In this document: piece after piece, positions 50,401 through 59,322 of the stretch | Layout: every line of letters begins with the position of its first letter | How positions within the stretch are numbered: the first letter of the stretch is position 1 | Assembly: GCF_004798865.1 (NCBI RefSeq) | Contig: NW_025335854.1 | Location: 2,656,416-2,720,415 of the forward strand | DNA length: 64,000 bases | Origin: Varanus komodoensis | Taxonomy: Eukaryota; Chordata; Lepidosauria; Squamata; Varanidae | Reading direction: 5' to 3' | Made by a program: the position numbers and the translations under genes | Notes under the pieces: generated by a model | What the model was told of the DNA's origin: nothing | Database searches by the model: none | The model's input: only the letters and a program-made list of their open reading frames with translations

Positions 50401-50969
50401 CCTTTCTCTTGATGCTAATACATGGGGTCAAGGATCATAGCAGGCTCCTCTGGCTCCATTCCCATGTCCCCTCCTGGCTGTTCTGTCTCCTCCATCCGTA
50501 CATCCAGGGCCCTCCTTTCCCGAGCTTCCTCCTCCCCATCTGAAGAGCCTGTATCACTCCATCCCTGAAATGCACACCAAGAACAACTGCCTCTTTCATT
50601 GCTACTGAGAGTCATGCTACTGACTTTCTCCACCGCCAAATCTTGGATAGCCAACGTGATTTGTGAAGCTGGAACAGCTGTTTCCATTTGGTCAGCCTTC
50701 AATCACATTAGTCTGTCCGCGTTGATCAGATTAGAAAGCATTATGTTACCTATCTAAAGGACATTAATGCTGTATTTTCTTGTTGTAGTTAACGAATGTT
50801 AGTTTGCTCCACCCTCAGTGGAAGTCTGGGAGGAAATCAAGATGCAGCTTTCTTTTTTTATGTTGCTTTTTGTTCTGCATTTCAAAATGCGTCTTTTGTT
50901 TTGCTCTGCTTCAAAGGGAGGGGAAATAAAATATTCTGAAAATACTGGTAGATGTTCTGTGGCTTGCAT

Positions 50970-51012
50970 CTGTCTGTCTGTCTGTCTGTCTGTCTATCAT
51001 CTATCTATCTAC
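50970..51012. repeat. (CTGT)n/(CTAT)n microsatellite
   Basis: About seven CTGT units followed by a short CTAT run. A typical tetranucleotide repeat, likely length-variable. Confidence 0.95.
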
Positions 51013-51116
51013 CATCTGTCTGTGAAAATGAACCCTTGAAATGTATCAGTCGGGATTGATAGCACAGATCTATCCATGCCAGTGCTCCATATCTGTCACC
51101 TCTAGGACCATTTTTC

Positions 51117-51232
51117 CCCCAGCTGGTGACCTTCAGACATTTTGGACAGCATTAACTGTAAGTATTGTCTTACTGTCTGGAATTGATGGGAGCTGTAGCC
51201 TCAAACATCTGAAAGCACCAGCCTGAGGAAAG
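51117..51232. repeat. palindromic dispersed repeat A, both arms
   Basis: CCCCAGCTGGTGACCTTCAG, ACATTTTGGACAG at the left opposes CTCAAACATCTGAAAGCACC then AGCCTGAGGAAAG at the right. The arms are imperfect reverse complements over about 115 bp, giving a fold-back structure. Confidence 0.6.
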
Positions 51233-52039
51233 TTGCTGTAGGGTGATGAAGAAAATAGAAGCAAGGAAGAGGCTGTACCTATAGAAGCACTCTTAATTCT
51301 CAGCATCTGTGGTCAGCAGTTTTAGTCCTACTTCAGTGGTGTACCTGAATGACCTCTTTATTTTATCTCCCGTAAATCAATACTTGTCATTCATTCTTTT
51401 GGAGAAAATAAAGACTGCACTTGCAGATATTTTGGTACCGAGAGAGAGGGAAAGAGAGGGAGAGCTTATATCCTTCCATTACAGCTCTTGCTGACTGGCA
51501 GAGTACAATGCATCTCCAAAGATTGTACTTCCAGGAACACTGCGCACACCAGGGGAAGAAGCCCTCCTTACACGCAAGCATGCACACACACTTTGCAAGG
51601 ACTTCTCTCAGATTATGGTGAAAGCTTGTAAACTTCCAGTCAGGTATCACTGGTGTAGGCATTGACTTGGTAGTAACAATAATTATACACACTTCCACAA
51701 GAATACCTTGCTGTGAAGCTGCTGAGGGACATATTTCCTAAGAGACAGCCTTCAGCACACCTGGACTGATGCATCGGCCATTTTGTCAAAGTACGCCCTC
51801 CAAGCCCGTTTAGCACTTAACCTTTTGTTTTATGATCACTAAATACATCTATTTCATGGTGTAATTATCTGGAGTCAATTATTATTTTATTATTATTACT
51901 AGAGGTACAACATAGATGAAAACCTTTGCTCACTGCATGTGTTAGAAACATCTGAGAAGTCAAATCAAGACATAATGTTGAGAGTCCATTGTTATTGCAT
52001 TGTATTGCCTGGCAGACTTTCTATTCCAACTTCGTAGGG
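51233..52039. other. unannotated non-coding DNA
   Basis: No gene or repeat identified. Confidence 0.4.
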
Positions 52040-52044
52040 ATGTC

Positions 52045-52128
52045 TGAGGGACTTTCGGGTGCAGGGGAAAGAGCTTTGGATTGAGGATGGCTGAGTTCAA
52101 ATCCCTGTCATTCAGCCACTGAAAACAA
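52045..52128 (+). mobile_element. tRNA-derived SINE, head fragment
   Basis: GGGTGCAGGGGAAAGAGCTT and GGCTGAGTTCAAATCCCTGT (B-box-like GAGTTCAAATCCC) match a tRNA-like SINE head in the same orientation as, and about 160 bp upstream of, the full copy at 52,288. Confidence 0.6.
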
Positions 52129-52287
52129 CAGCCCTATATTCATCTCTTCTTTCTTCTAGTCCCGTCTTAATACAGGACAACTGAGCCTCCTTTAGCCTGA
52201 AGACTAAATTCAATGTTGAGCAAACTCTCAGGGGCTGTACTCCAATAGTGGGTGGGGCTGAAGTTGAAATGGGGCGAATCAGCCCAC

Positions 52288-52535
52288 TGAGAGCCAGTGT
52301 GGTATGGAGGTGAAGAGCATGAGTCTGGGACTCAGGCAGCCTGGGTTCTAGTTCCTGCTCAGCCATGGAGCCAACTGGCTGACTTTGGACCAGGTGCAGA
52401 CTCTTAGCCCAAGCTACCTCACAGGGTTGTTGTTGTGGGGATAATGTTGAGAACAGCAGGAGGAGAATGATGCAATCTACTCTGTGTTCTCTAAAAATGA
52501 TATAAGGTGGGATATAAATCAAATAAATATGTTAG
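52288..52535 (+). mobile_element. tRNA-derived squamate SINE, full length
   Basis: The head starts GAGAGCCAGTGTGGTATGGA (A box) and has GGGTTCTAGTTCCTGCTC (B box). The body contains AGCTACCTCACAGGGTTGTT and the end GGTGGGATATAAATCAAATA with an A-rich tail. It is transcribed by RNA polymerase III in families of this kind and mobilised by a LINE. This is the clearest SINE copy in the window. I find no clear target duplication. Confidence 0.88.
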
Positions 52536-54450
52536 CACAAATCTTTAGAACACAATCCTGTGAGAGCTTTCCAGGTTCTGTCTCTGCCCCTCTGAAGTGC
52601 CACAGCTGGAATGCTTAAAGCAGGCTGAAATTCTAACTGAATGACTGAGCACGCAACACAGGGAAGCCAAGAGCCTCTGGACTGGACACACATACGCCTC
52701 TGAGTTCAAAAGCTAATGAGTACCGAGGGCTCAACTGATAGGATGTGTGTCCTTATTGACAGTAATTCAGTCTCTGGAAAGGCATTTCAATCTTTTAGAA
52801 TAATGCGGGTGCAAACTGCACAAAATCTGGAAACTCTAACAATACTGAACATGTGGTGGAATACAATATAATTATACTTAAATGAAGTGCAATGAGATTG
52901 GGGAAAACAGAATGTAATACTGTCACATCACACATCTAGTATTGCTACACGTACTGGGGATATAATAAGATACAGATACCCTGTTTTCTACAGCAGACAT
53001 ATGTTCCCGGCATTGTCAGGCTCCTACCTGAGCCATGATGCTCAGAGGGTGGCCTTGTTAGGATAAAACATATGACTTAATGAATGATTAAATAATACAT
53101 TCAAAAATACAGTTGCTGGAGGTGCAAATATTGCCTTTTCATGTGAAACACCAAGTACAGTTTTGAATTCCTTCAGTGGACCAACATTTGGTAATCAAGG
53201 GAAGCCAAAATAATTTTCAAGCTTACTACCAAGTCAATGCCTTCCCCTTGACTGGCAGCGTCTCTCTAGGATTTTGGATGGGGTTCTTTCCTTGAAGATG
53301 CCTGGGTCACAGCCTGATACTGCATTCAAACTGGTTGAAATGCCTCTGCTAAGACTTTGTTTATATCAGTGAGAGCTTTATGCTGTAGCAGGATGGTGTT
53401 TTGGGGTTTTTTGACCCACTCAAAAATAAATTTTTATATTTAAAATTTTATATTTATATTTTATATTTAAAGTATCTAAATATACTTTAGATACATGAGT
53501 GAATGTTACTGGTCTAAAGTACAGAGTTGAGTGAGGTTCCCACCTAAACACTCATTCCAAAGTCCATCTCTACTCTGAAGCCCATAGGGATTTCATAGCC
53601 CGCAAATCCACTCTCTGGGAAAACCCAGAGGGGCAGTTTAGTCAGGACTTGCTAGACCCTCATTTGAAGAGTGTGGTTGAATCTCTCAGATGAACAGGTC
53701 CCTGACACCTGGGGAATTTCACCTCAGATGAAACCACCTCGGGAATTTCAAGAGATGTTAAAGGAGCAAAATAACATTTGTAAAGGGTGTGCATGCCTTA
53801 TATCCCTTATAAACATATGAAATTGCTCCTTATTATACTTGTTACAGTTTAGAATTTGAATGACAGAGATCTTCGTCAAACAGATTTCATGTTAATTCCA
53901 TTCAAATATAACTTTACAGCCTGTAGTCTTTTTTTTTTTAAGCTACCAAATGAGTACTTAAGATCGGGAACTCAGATTAATTCATACCCTGCAGCATGTC
54001 ATGGTATCGTTTACACATTGATTTTATCTATTACATTTCAATACTGTTTAATACCTGAAGAACTCTGAGCGGCTCACAGAAATTAAAATATTATGAAACA
54101 ACATTTGCTGCATGTGCAGGAAGATATGCCTAATCATTATTGCCTGGAGGGGAACCCAGAAGTCCAGATGTCAGTCTTGACCCTGGAGAAAAGCCAAATT
54201 TGCCCCATGGCACTGAAATTTTCCATCCCTGAAAGCACATGAGGTTATTATCATGTTAGTTGAACTACACCAGCTTTGAACATTTAAAGCCCCAAAAGAT
54301 CTTGCAGTTATCAGAATGTAAATAAGACCCAGAGAAGAACAAGAGCCTTTGCAAAACTGCTCTGAGAGTTCTTTTTTCTTTATTAGCTAGTCATGAATTT
54401 TCACAGGACATTTTACCAATTCCTTTAGATGTTTTCAAAATGGTGGTCCT
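52536..54450. other. unannotated non-coding DNA
   Basis: No gene recognised. Around 53,430-53,500 is an AT-only patch of TTTATATTT-type repeats. Confidence 0.45.
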
Positions 54451-54800
54451 TATTTTATTTATTTATTTATTTTATTTATTTATTAAAACATTTTTATGCC
54501 GCCCCATTCGCCGAAGCCTCAGGGCGGCTTACATCACTAAGTTAAAATAATTATAATATAAATTAAAAATATAAATATTAAATTAAAAATACAACAATAC
54601 AGTATAAAATAAGCCACCCTGGCCAGATAAAATCCAATAATATTAACAGTTAAAATGCCGCTTGAATAAAAAGGTCTTCGCCTGGCGCCGAAAAACAAAT
54701 AATGATGGTGCCAGGAGGACCTCTCTGGGGAGCGCATTCCATAACTTAGGCGCCACCGCAGAGAAAGCCCTCCTCCGAGTACCCACCCTCCTAATTCCTT
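54451..54800 (-). mobile_element. L2-type LINE, ORF2 C-terminus and 3' end
   Basis: Starts with the (TTTA)n tail, then the reverse complement of the L2 3' stem (ATGCCGCCCCATTCGCC…CAGGGCGGCTTACA) and 3' UTR. Upstream on the minus strand it encodes the AFSAVAPKLWNALP-type, …SFFGARRRPFYS and related ORF2 C-terminal text seen at 61,461. It is 5'-truncated to about 350 bp. Confidence 0.85.
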
Positions 54801-55102
54801 TCACGGAATTGAGCCTGCCTTTAATTCACCATGAATGATAGACCTTTTTCTCTTCTTAGGAAAATGGTGAAGGCATCCTCATAATACAAGGTGTTCACAT
54901 AATTGTGCAATAGTTTGGTCAGCGGATAGTTTTTCCAGGACTAGAGCCACGATTCATGGAACCACAATTCTCAAAGTGCCCTCATACTTCCTGACTGACT
55001 TGTGAAGAGGAGACAAACTATTTGTAGAAGAATTTGAAAACTTTGCGCATGTGGGATCTTCCCTTAAGCGAATATAGCTTCAGACCCTGGCTATAATTGG
55101 GT
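54801..55102. other. unannotated non-coding DNA
   Basis: Nothing supportable between the L2 and CR1 copies. Confidence 0.4.
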
Positions 55103-55672
55103 ATCATAGAATCACAGAATAGTAGAGTCAGAAGGGGCCAAGAAGGCTGTCAAGTTCAACCCCCTGCTGGTGCTGGATGCCAGTTATACCATCCCACTTA
55201 GATAACTGTCTATTTTCCTAATGAACGGCTCTAGTGTGGAAGAGAACACAGTCTCTCTGGAAAAGTGGTTCCACTGTTGTATTGCTGTGATAGTTAGGAA
55301 GTGTATCCTTGTGTCTAGCGTGCACCTGGTGTTCTGTAGTCTGAGTTCATTCTTCCGTGTCCTACAATCTGGGATGAATGAGAGGAGGTCTTCTTCATTA
55401 TTCTTTGTGACACTCTCTGAGGTATCTGTAGAGTGCTATCATGTCACCTAGTAGTCTTCTTTTCCCAAGGCTAAACAGGCCCAGTTCTTTCAGCCTCTCA
55501 TCATAAGACTTATTTTCCAACCCCTGTATCATATTTTTTTGCTTTCCTCTGAAACTTCTCCAGATGATCAGCCTCCTTTTTAAACCTGGGTGCCCCAAAT
55601 GGAATGCTGTACTCCAGGTGAGGGCTGACTAAGGCAGAGTAGAAGAGAATGAGTGCTCCCCTCTAACACCAG
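55103..55672 (-). mobile_element. CR1 LINE, ORF2 C-terminus and 3' end
   Basis: The plus strand starts TCATAGAATCACAGAATAGT, the CR1 3' tail. The minus-strand translation includes MIQGLENKSYDERLKELGLF, SLGKRRLLGDMIALYRYLRE (CR1: [35 protein letters not shown]) and, further 5', text for the LEY..PFGAP region. It is a 5'-truncated copy abutting another LINE family. Confidence 0.9.
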
Positions 55673-56150
55673 AAGAGCCACCCTGGACCAATCCAGGGTT
55701 CTATGGAGGCCGACATTCTGTTCACACAGTGACCAGCCACCTACCAACAAGAAACCCACAAGGAGGACATGGCTGCATCAGGCCTCCCCTGCCCATTTCC
55801 CTTAGCACCTGGTATAAATAGGCATGCTGACTAAATACTGGAGGTTTTCTCAGAGCCAGTCAGAGTTAGTGACCATTGATAGCCCGATTCTGCACAAATT
55901 CATCCAGTCCCCCTTTAAAACCATCCAAACTGGTGGTCAGCATCACATCTTGTGTGAGTGGATTCCACAGTTTAACTGTGTGCTCTGTGAACGATTGAAT
56001 CCTTTTGTGTGTGCTGAATCTCCCACCAATCACTTTCATGGGATGACACCAGTTTCGGTTATTATGAGAGCAAAAAACTGGTTTCCACTCAATTTTGTCC
56101 AGATTTAACCTGCAGGTCTCCTTTTCTGGCTTTGATCTGCACAACTGTTT
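55673..56150 (-). mobile_element. CR1-clade LINE, ORF2 C-terminus and 3' end (GGATCAGACC-tail family)
   Basis: The minus strand encodes MCRSKPEKETCRLNLDKIEW, GGRFSTHKRIQSFTEHTVKL and WNPLTQDVMLTTSLDGFKGG, LDEFVQNRAINGH, a non-LTR ORF2 C-terminus of the pattern VKLWN.LPQDV…SLDGFK.GLD.F. The 3' part (GGACCAATCCAGGGTTCTAT, CTGTTCACACAGTGACCAGC in plus orientation) matches the family at 30,650. The two LINE pieces abut at 55,672/55,673, so CR1 inserted at, or was truncated exactly against, this copy's 3' end. Confidence 0.8.
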
Positions 56151-56204
56151 TCTAGCATTTTCACAGTGCTTGGTTCTTTTGTCTTTCAGTTTGGTTCCTT
56201 TCTT

Positions 56205-56747
56205 CTAGCACTCTTTTAGCAGTCTGTCTAGCTTCAGAGGAAGTTGACTCAAAAAGTCATCCCAAACAATTTTATTAAAACCAATCTGAAAGCTTATAAT
56301 AACTGATATAATAACTCCTCCAATAAGGCAATCACTACCTGCCATTTCATTCATTGAGAACAGTGTTGTAAGAGCATTAAAACACCACCCACCAAAACAA
56401 TATTCTTGTATTTTGATTTTAAAAACTCCTGTTATTATCTGAGCTACAATTATGAATGAAGATTCTCTCAAAGAGACAATGCTTTCTATTTTCATAGAAA
56501 ATATTGTGCCATTCGAATCTACTGAGCAAAATGCTAGTGTCAGGCCTAACCACCAGCAACCCATCAAACTGAATGCATTCACCAGCCAGACACGTATATG
56601 CAGAGATGGATGAGAAATGCATCCATTTTCCTTTTTGTAAATGATCTCGTCTAAGTTATACTGACGTAAGAGAAAAATGCACACAAAAATGTGTATATAA
56701 GTGGAAGTTACAAACAGTTGTTCTAGGGAAATCTGCTTGCAAAACAT
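56205..56747 (-). other. unexplained 180-codon open frame, status unknown
   Basis: The minus-strand frame encodes a hydrophobic protein with stretches such as WLVNAFSLMGCWWLGLTLAF, SSFIIVAQIITGVF and CLIGGVIISVIISFQIGF that would be membrane segments. I recognise no family. The DNA is AT-rich and the frame lies just 5' of a minus-strand LINE piece. A chance frame of this length is uncommon but not excluded in 64 kb; I see no splice sites or promoter to support a gene. Confidence 0.2.
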
Positions 56748-57158
56748 ACAGTACTAAGAAGAACTGGGCAGGACATGTAAAGTGTGCAAAATAATGTATA
56801 TATTAGAAGTGTGCACAAACTGCATATGACTTTTTGGGCGGCATTCCAACCAAGTCTTCATAAATCAATATGGAATTAGGTCAAAATGAGCACACATTTG
56901 ATAAAATGAGAAACTGACTGGAAGCATCATTGACAAATCCGTTCCTCTGTGGTGGAAACCCAATGCTATTATCTTGCTGGGGACTCTTGGTACTGTGAAA
57001 ATCGGGAGATCCTTAAGCACCTGGCGGCATGCAAAGCATGGCTGTTCAGCTGCATTTGGTTTGGTGCATTGCAGGTCACAGATGCTCCAGCAGGTCTTCC
57101 TGTGTGCCCTATCATGGCTGAGTTATCAAACCTTACTTCAGTACCATCAAAAGGGTTG
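56748..57158. other. unannotated non-coding DNA
   Basis: Nothing recognised before the hAT target site. Confidence 0.4.
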
Positions 57159-57997
57159 GCCTAAGCCAGGGGTCAGCAACCCGCAGCTCTGGAGCTGCTC
57201 CTGGCTCGTGAATCCCTCTGCTGTGGCTCCATCACTCAAAATACACGCTGGCACAGGCGCCGATCTGCCCAGGCCCCGAGTTACAAAACACCAATAGGTG
57301 ATGATGAGGCACCCACTCAGGAACTCCCTGCTAGCTGGTTAAGTAAATTGCTACATTTCTCTGCTATTGTACAGGGAAAGAGTGGAACAAGCTTCCTGCA
57401 GGCTCTCATGTTACTCAGACCCTGCTGAAAAGATTCTCTTTGTCCAAATGTAATCTTCTTCTGAATGATAAAAGCTGCTCTTGGGACCTGTCACAATTCA
57501 CATTACTTGACCGTTTATCCGCTAATCAGTCACTAAACAGACCTATATCTGTGACTGCCCCCCCCCATAGGCCAACCATGGATAAATTGAAGAAAAGAAA
57601 AGTTTCTGAAGAAAACCAAACGTTTTAATGATACGTGGGCAGATTCATTTGCTTTTACTGCTGACGAACTTATGGGGTTTGCTGTTTAATGCATGCAGCC
57701 CTTTAGCACTGACTTTGACTCTGCAGGAAGCTGTTCTCCTATTCAAAATATATGGAAGGAGTCCTACTAGTTTATAATGTGAGATTAAAAATAACAGTTT
57801 TTAGTGACTGAACAAGAGCTGCAGTTAAATCGTAATGAAGATACATATATAGCATAAAGGTAAAAAACAATATATGCAGTCTTATCTCCAGTTTAGATGT
57901 CAAAAGGGTTTTGCGGCTCCCGGTGTTTTCTTTTGTGTGGGAAATGGGTCCAAATGGCTCTTTGAGTGTTTAAGGTTGCCGGGTTCTTGGCCTAAGC
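57159..57997 (+). mobile_element. hAT DNA transposon, internally deleted, with 8-bp target duplication
   Basis: The element at 57,167-57,989 starts CAGGGGTCAGCAACCCGC and ends GGTTGCCGGGTTCTTG, imperfect terminal inverted repeats of the hAT type (consensus CAGGGGTCGGCAACC). GCCTAAGC occurs immediately on each side (57,159-57,166 and 57,990-57,997), a perfect 8-bp duplication, the hAT hallmark. Near the middle an ATG at 57,578 opens MDKLKKRKVSEENQTF; after a frameshift the text continues RFNDTWADSFAFTADE, the N-terminus of a hAT transposase of the ZBED/GTF2IRD2-like kind. At 823 bp it lacks nearly all of the transposase (BED remainder, catalytic core, dimerisation domain), so it is non-autonomous. 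The perfect duplication suggests a fairly recent insertion. Confidence 0.93.
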
Positions 57998-59130
57998 AAA
58001 ATGGCGTTAAACTTAGATTTGGGCTGAGAACATTTTAGCTACCTCTTCAGAAAACAAATTAGCATTTTTCTTTCCTGTTTGACACTAGTGAATTAGCATG
58101 CACCCAAATTTAAAAACAAAGCACCAGGAAATGAGAATGACCTGCAACGAGCTTGCTCTCTAGACTGCCTGATTGACATGACACAATTATTTCAACTGAA
58201 TCAAGTTGTGTCTACTGTCATCTTGAGATGCAATTACATTCAGAGAGAATTCAGTGTTTGCACAAGGAGCTTTGAAGTCCCTCACTCTCAAGCCTATAAA
58301 AGTTAATGATTATAATGTGAATTTTAAAAGGGTTCATCTATATACAATCCTTGTATCAAGCAGTGGATTTTCCCCTTAAAATGTTCCTTCTCAATAAATA
58401 ATGTAAAAAAATCCTTGTGAATTTCTTGTTTAAAAAAGGATCAGTAGCTAGATGGATTGGGCAGCAATATCTTTGCCTCTGCTGGAGATTGGTGTGTCAT
58501 TTGCCAGAGTTAAAGACAGAAAATGGGAATGGCGGGATGGTGGTACGGTCATTCGCCCCTCCAATTTGCCAATCTGAAAGCACAACGATGTGACATAAAG
58601 GCTACCTTGGACTGAACAAGCCAAGTGATTGGCAGTCACCCAAGGTAAAAGATACCTAGTGAATCCTGCCAAGAATCCAAGGGGAAGGACAGAGGGCTAG
58701 TGAAGACACAGTAAAAGAAAATCCAGTAGAAAGGAAAAAAATAACACAAAAATGCTAGGATGGAAGGGAAAGAATGAAGCTGAGGTAATATAGGTAAACA
58801 GAAGCATTATGGACAGGGCCTCAAAATCTGGAGGGAAAGGACACTGGTGTCTTCCCCTACCCTAGAAGAAAAATAAAGAAACCCCAGGAAATCAAGGCTT
58901 CCCAGAACAGTTTCTAGAAGTGAAATAAGGAAAATTAGAGAAATGCCAAACTCTCCTTCCAAATTTTGCATTTGTAACTGGGATTAAAGTTTCTGGTTGA
59001 TTTCTGGATATCTGTGATTCACTGTGTTCCCAAAACAGCAATTGAGTATGTGGAGGAGATGCATATATCCCTCAAAAACCTCTCTTAAGTACATAGCACT
59101 CTTTTAGCATTAAGCTTTTTGAGCTATACA
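57998..59130. other. non-coding DNA, partly conserved-looking
   Basis: No gene. The stretch 58,035-58,320 is listed separately as a possible conserved element. The rest shows nothing I can name. Confidence 0.4.
58035..58320. promoter_or_regulatory. candidate conserved non-coding element (unverified)
   Basis: Unique DNA directly beside the hAT insertion, with GAATTAGCATGCACCC, CCTGATTGACATGACACAAT (a TGATTGACA-type PBX/MEIS-like core) and TTAATGATTATAATG. No coding or repeat signature. Support is by motif density only. Confidence 0.22.
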
Positions 59131-59245
59131 TCATAGAAACATAGAAACAGCAAGTCGGAAGGGGTCTCCCGGGCTATCTAGTCTGACTCCCAGCTCCAGC
59201 CGGCTCCGCTCATGACAGGCCCACCATGTGCATGTCCATCCTATA
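59131..59245 (-). mobile_element. CR1 3' end forming the tail of a tRNA/CR1 chimera
   Basis: CATAGAAACATAGAAACAGC, AAGTCGGAAGGGGTCTCCCG, GGCTATCTAGTCTGAC… matches the minus-strand 3' ends at 27,690 and 36,143 up to CATCCTAT. There the match stops and six bases (AAAACA) lead into a tRNA-Pro sequence in the same orientation. Confidence 0.88.
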
Positions 59246-59250
59246 AAACA

Positions 59251-59322
59251 GGGCTCATCCAGGATTTGAATCCGGGACCTCTTGCCCCCTAAGTGAGAAT
59301 CATACCCTTAGACCAACGAGCC
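59251..59322 (-). pseudogene. tRNA-Pro (AGG)-derived sequence, head of tRNA/CR1 chimera
   Basis: The minus strand gives a complete 72-nt tRNA-Pro: acceptor GGCTCGT, D-arm with TGGTCTAAGGG (A box), loop TTAGGGG with anticodon AGG, B box GATTCAAATCC, 3' ATGAGCC plus discriminator C. Against the canonical tRNA-Pro(AGG) as I remember it there are about seven differences; six are G>A or C>T and four sit at former CpG sites. Two mismatches disrupt the anticodon stem (CTCAC/GCAAG), so it is a decayed copy rather than a working gene. It is followed by TGTTTT, like a pre-tRNA trailer ending in oligo(U), and then by the CR1 3' end. Confidence 0.85.

Larger units (their letters stand above)
45406..51116. 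other. long non-coding stretch (probable intron)
   Basis: No exon recognised in about 5.7 kb. Contents I can see: palindromic repeat B copies (47,424-47,457 and about 49,185-49,215), part of repeat A near 45,740-45,790, a 13-base poly-G at 48,326-48,338, a CTC/ATC-rich simple tract at about 48,798-48,835, and a CTGT/CTAT tetranucleotide microsatellite (50,970-51,012). If the island drives a plus-strand gene, this is first-intron sequence. Confidence 0.45.

Noticed and set aside
50415-50702. Acidic 95-codon minus-strand frame (Glu-rich), possibly a retroelement or host protein piece
   Set aside because: Composition is suggestive, but I could identify no motif, flanking ends or family; a loosely similar CTCC-rich patch at 14,160-14,340 did not align convincingly.
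59251-59322. Working tRNA-Pro gene
   Set aside because: The anticodon stem has two mismatches, CpG sites are decayed, and the sequence is fused to a CR1 tail.
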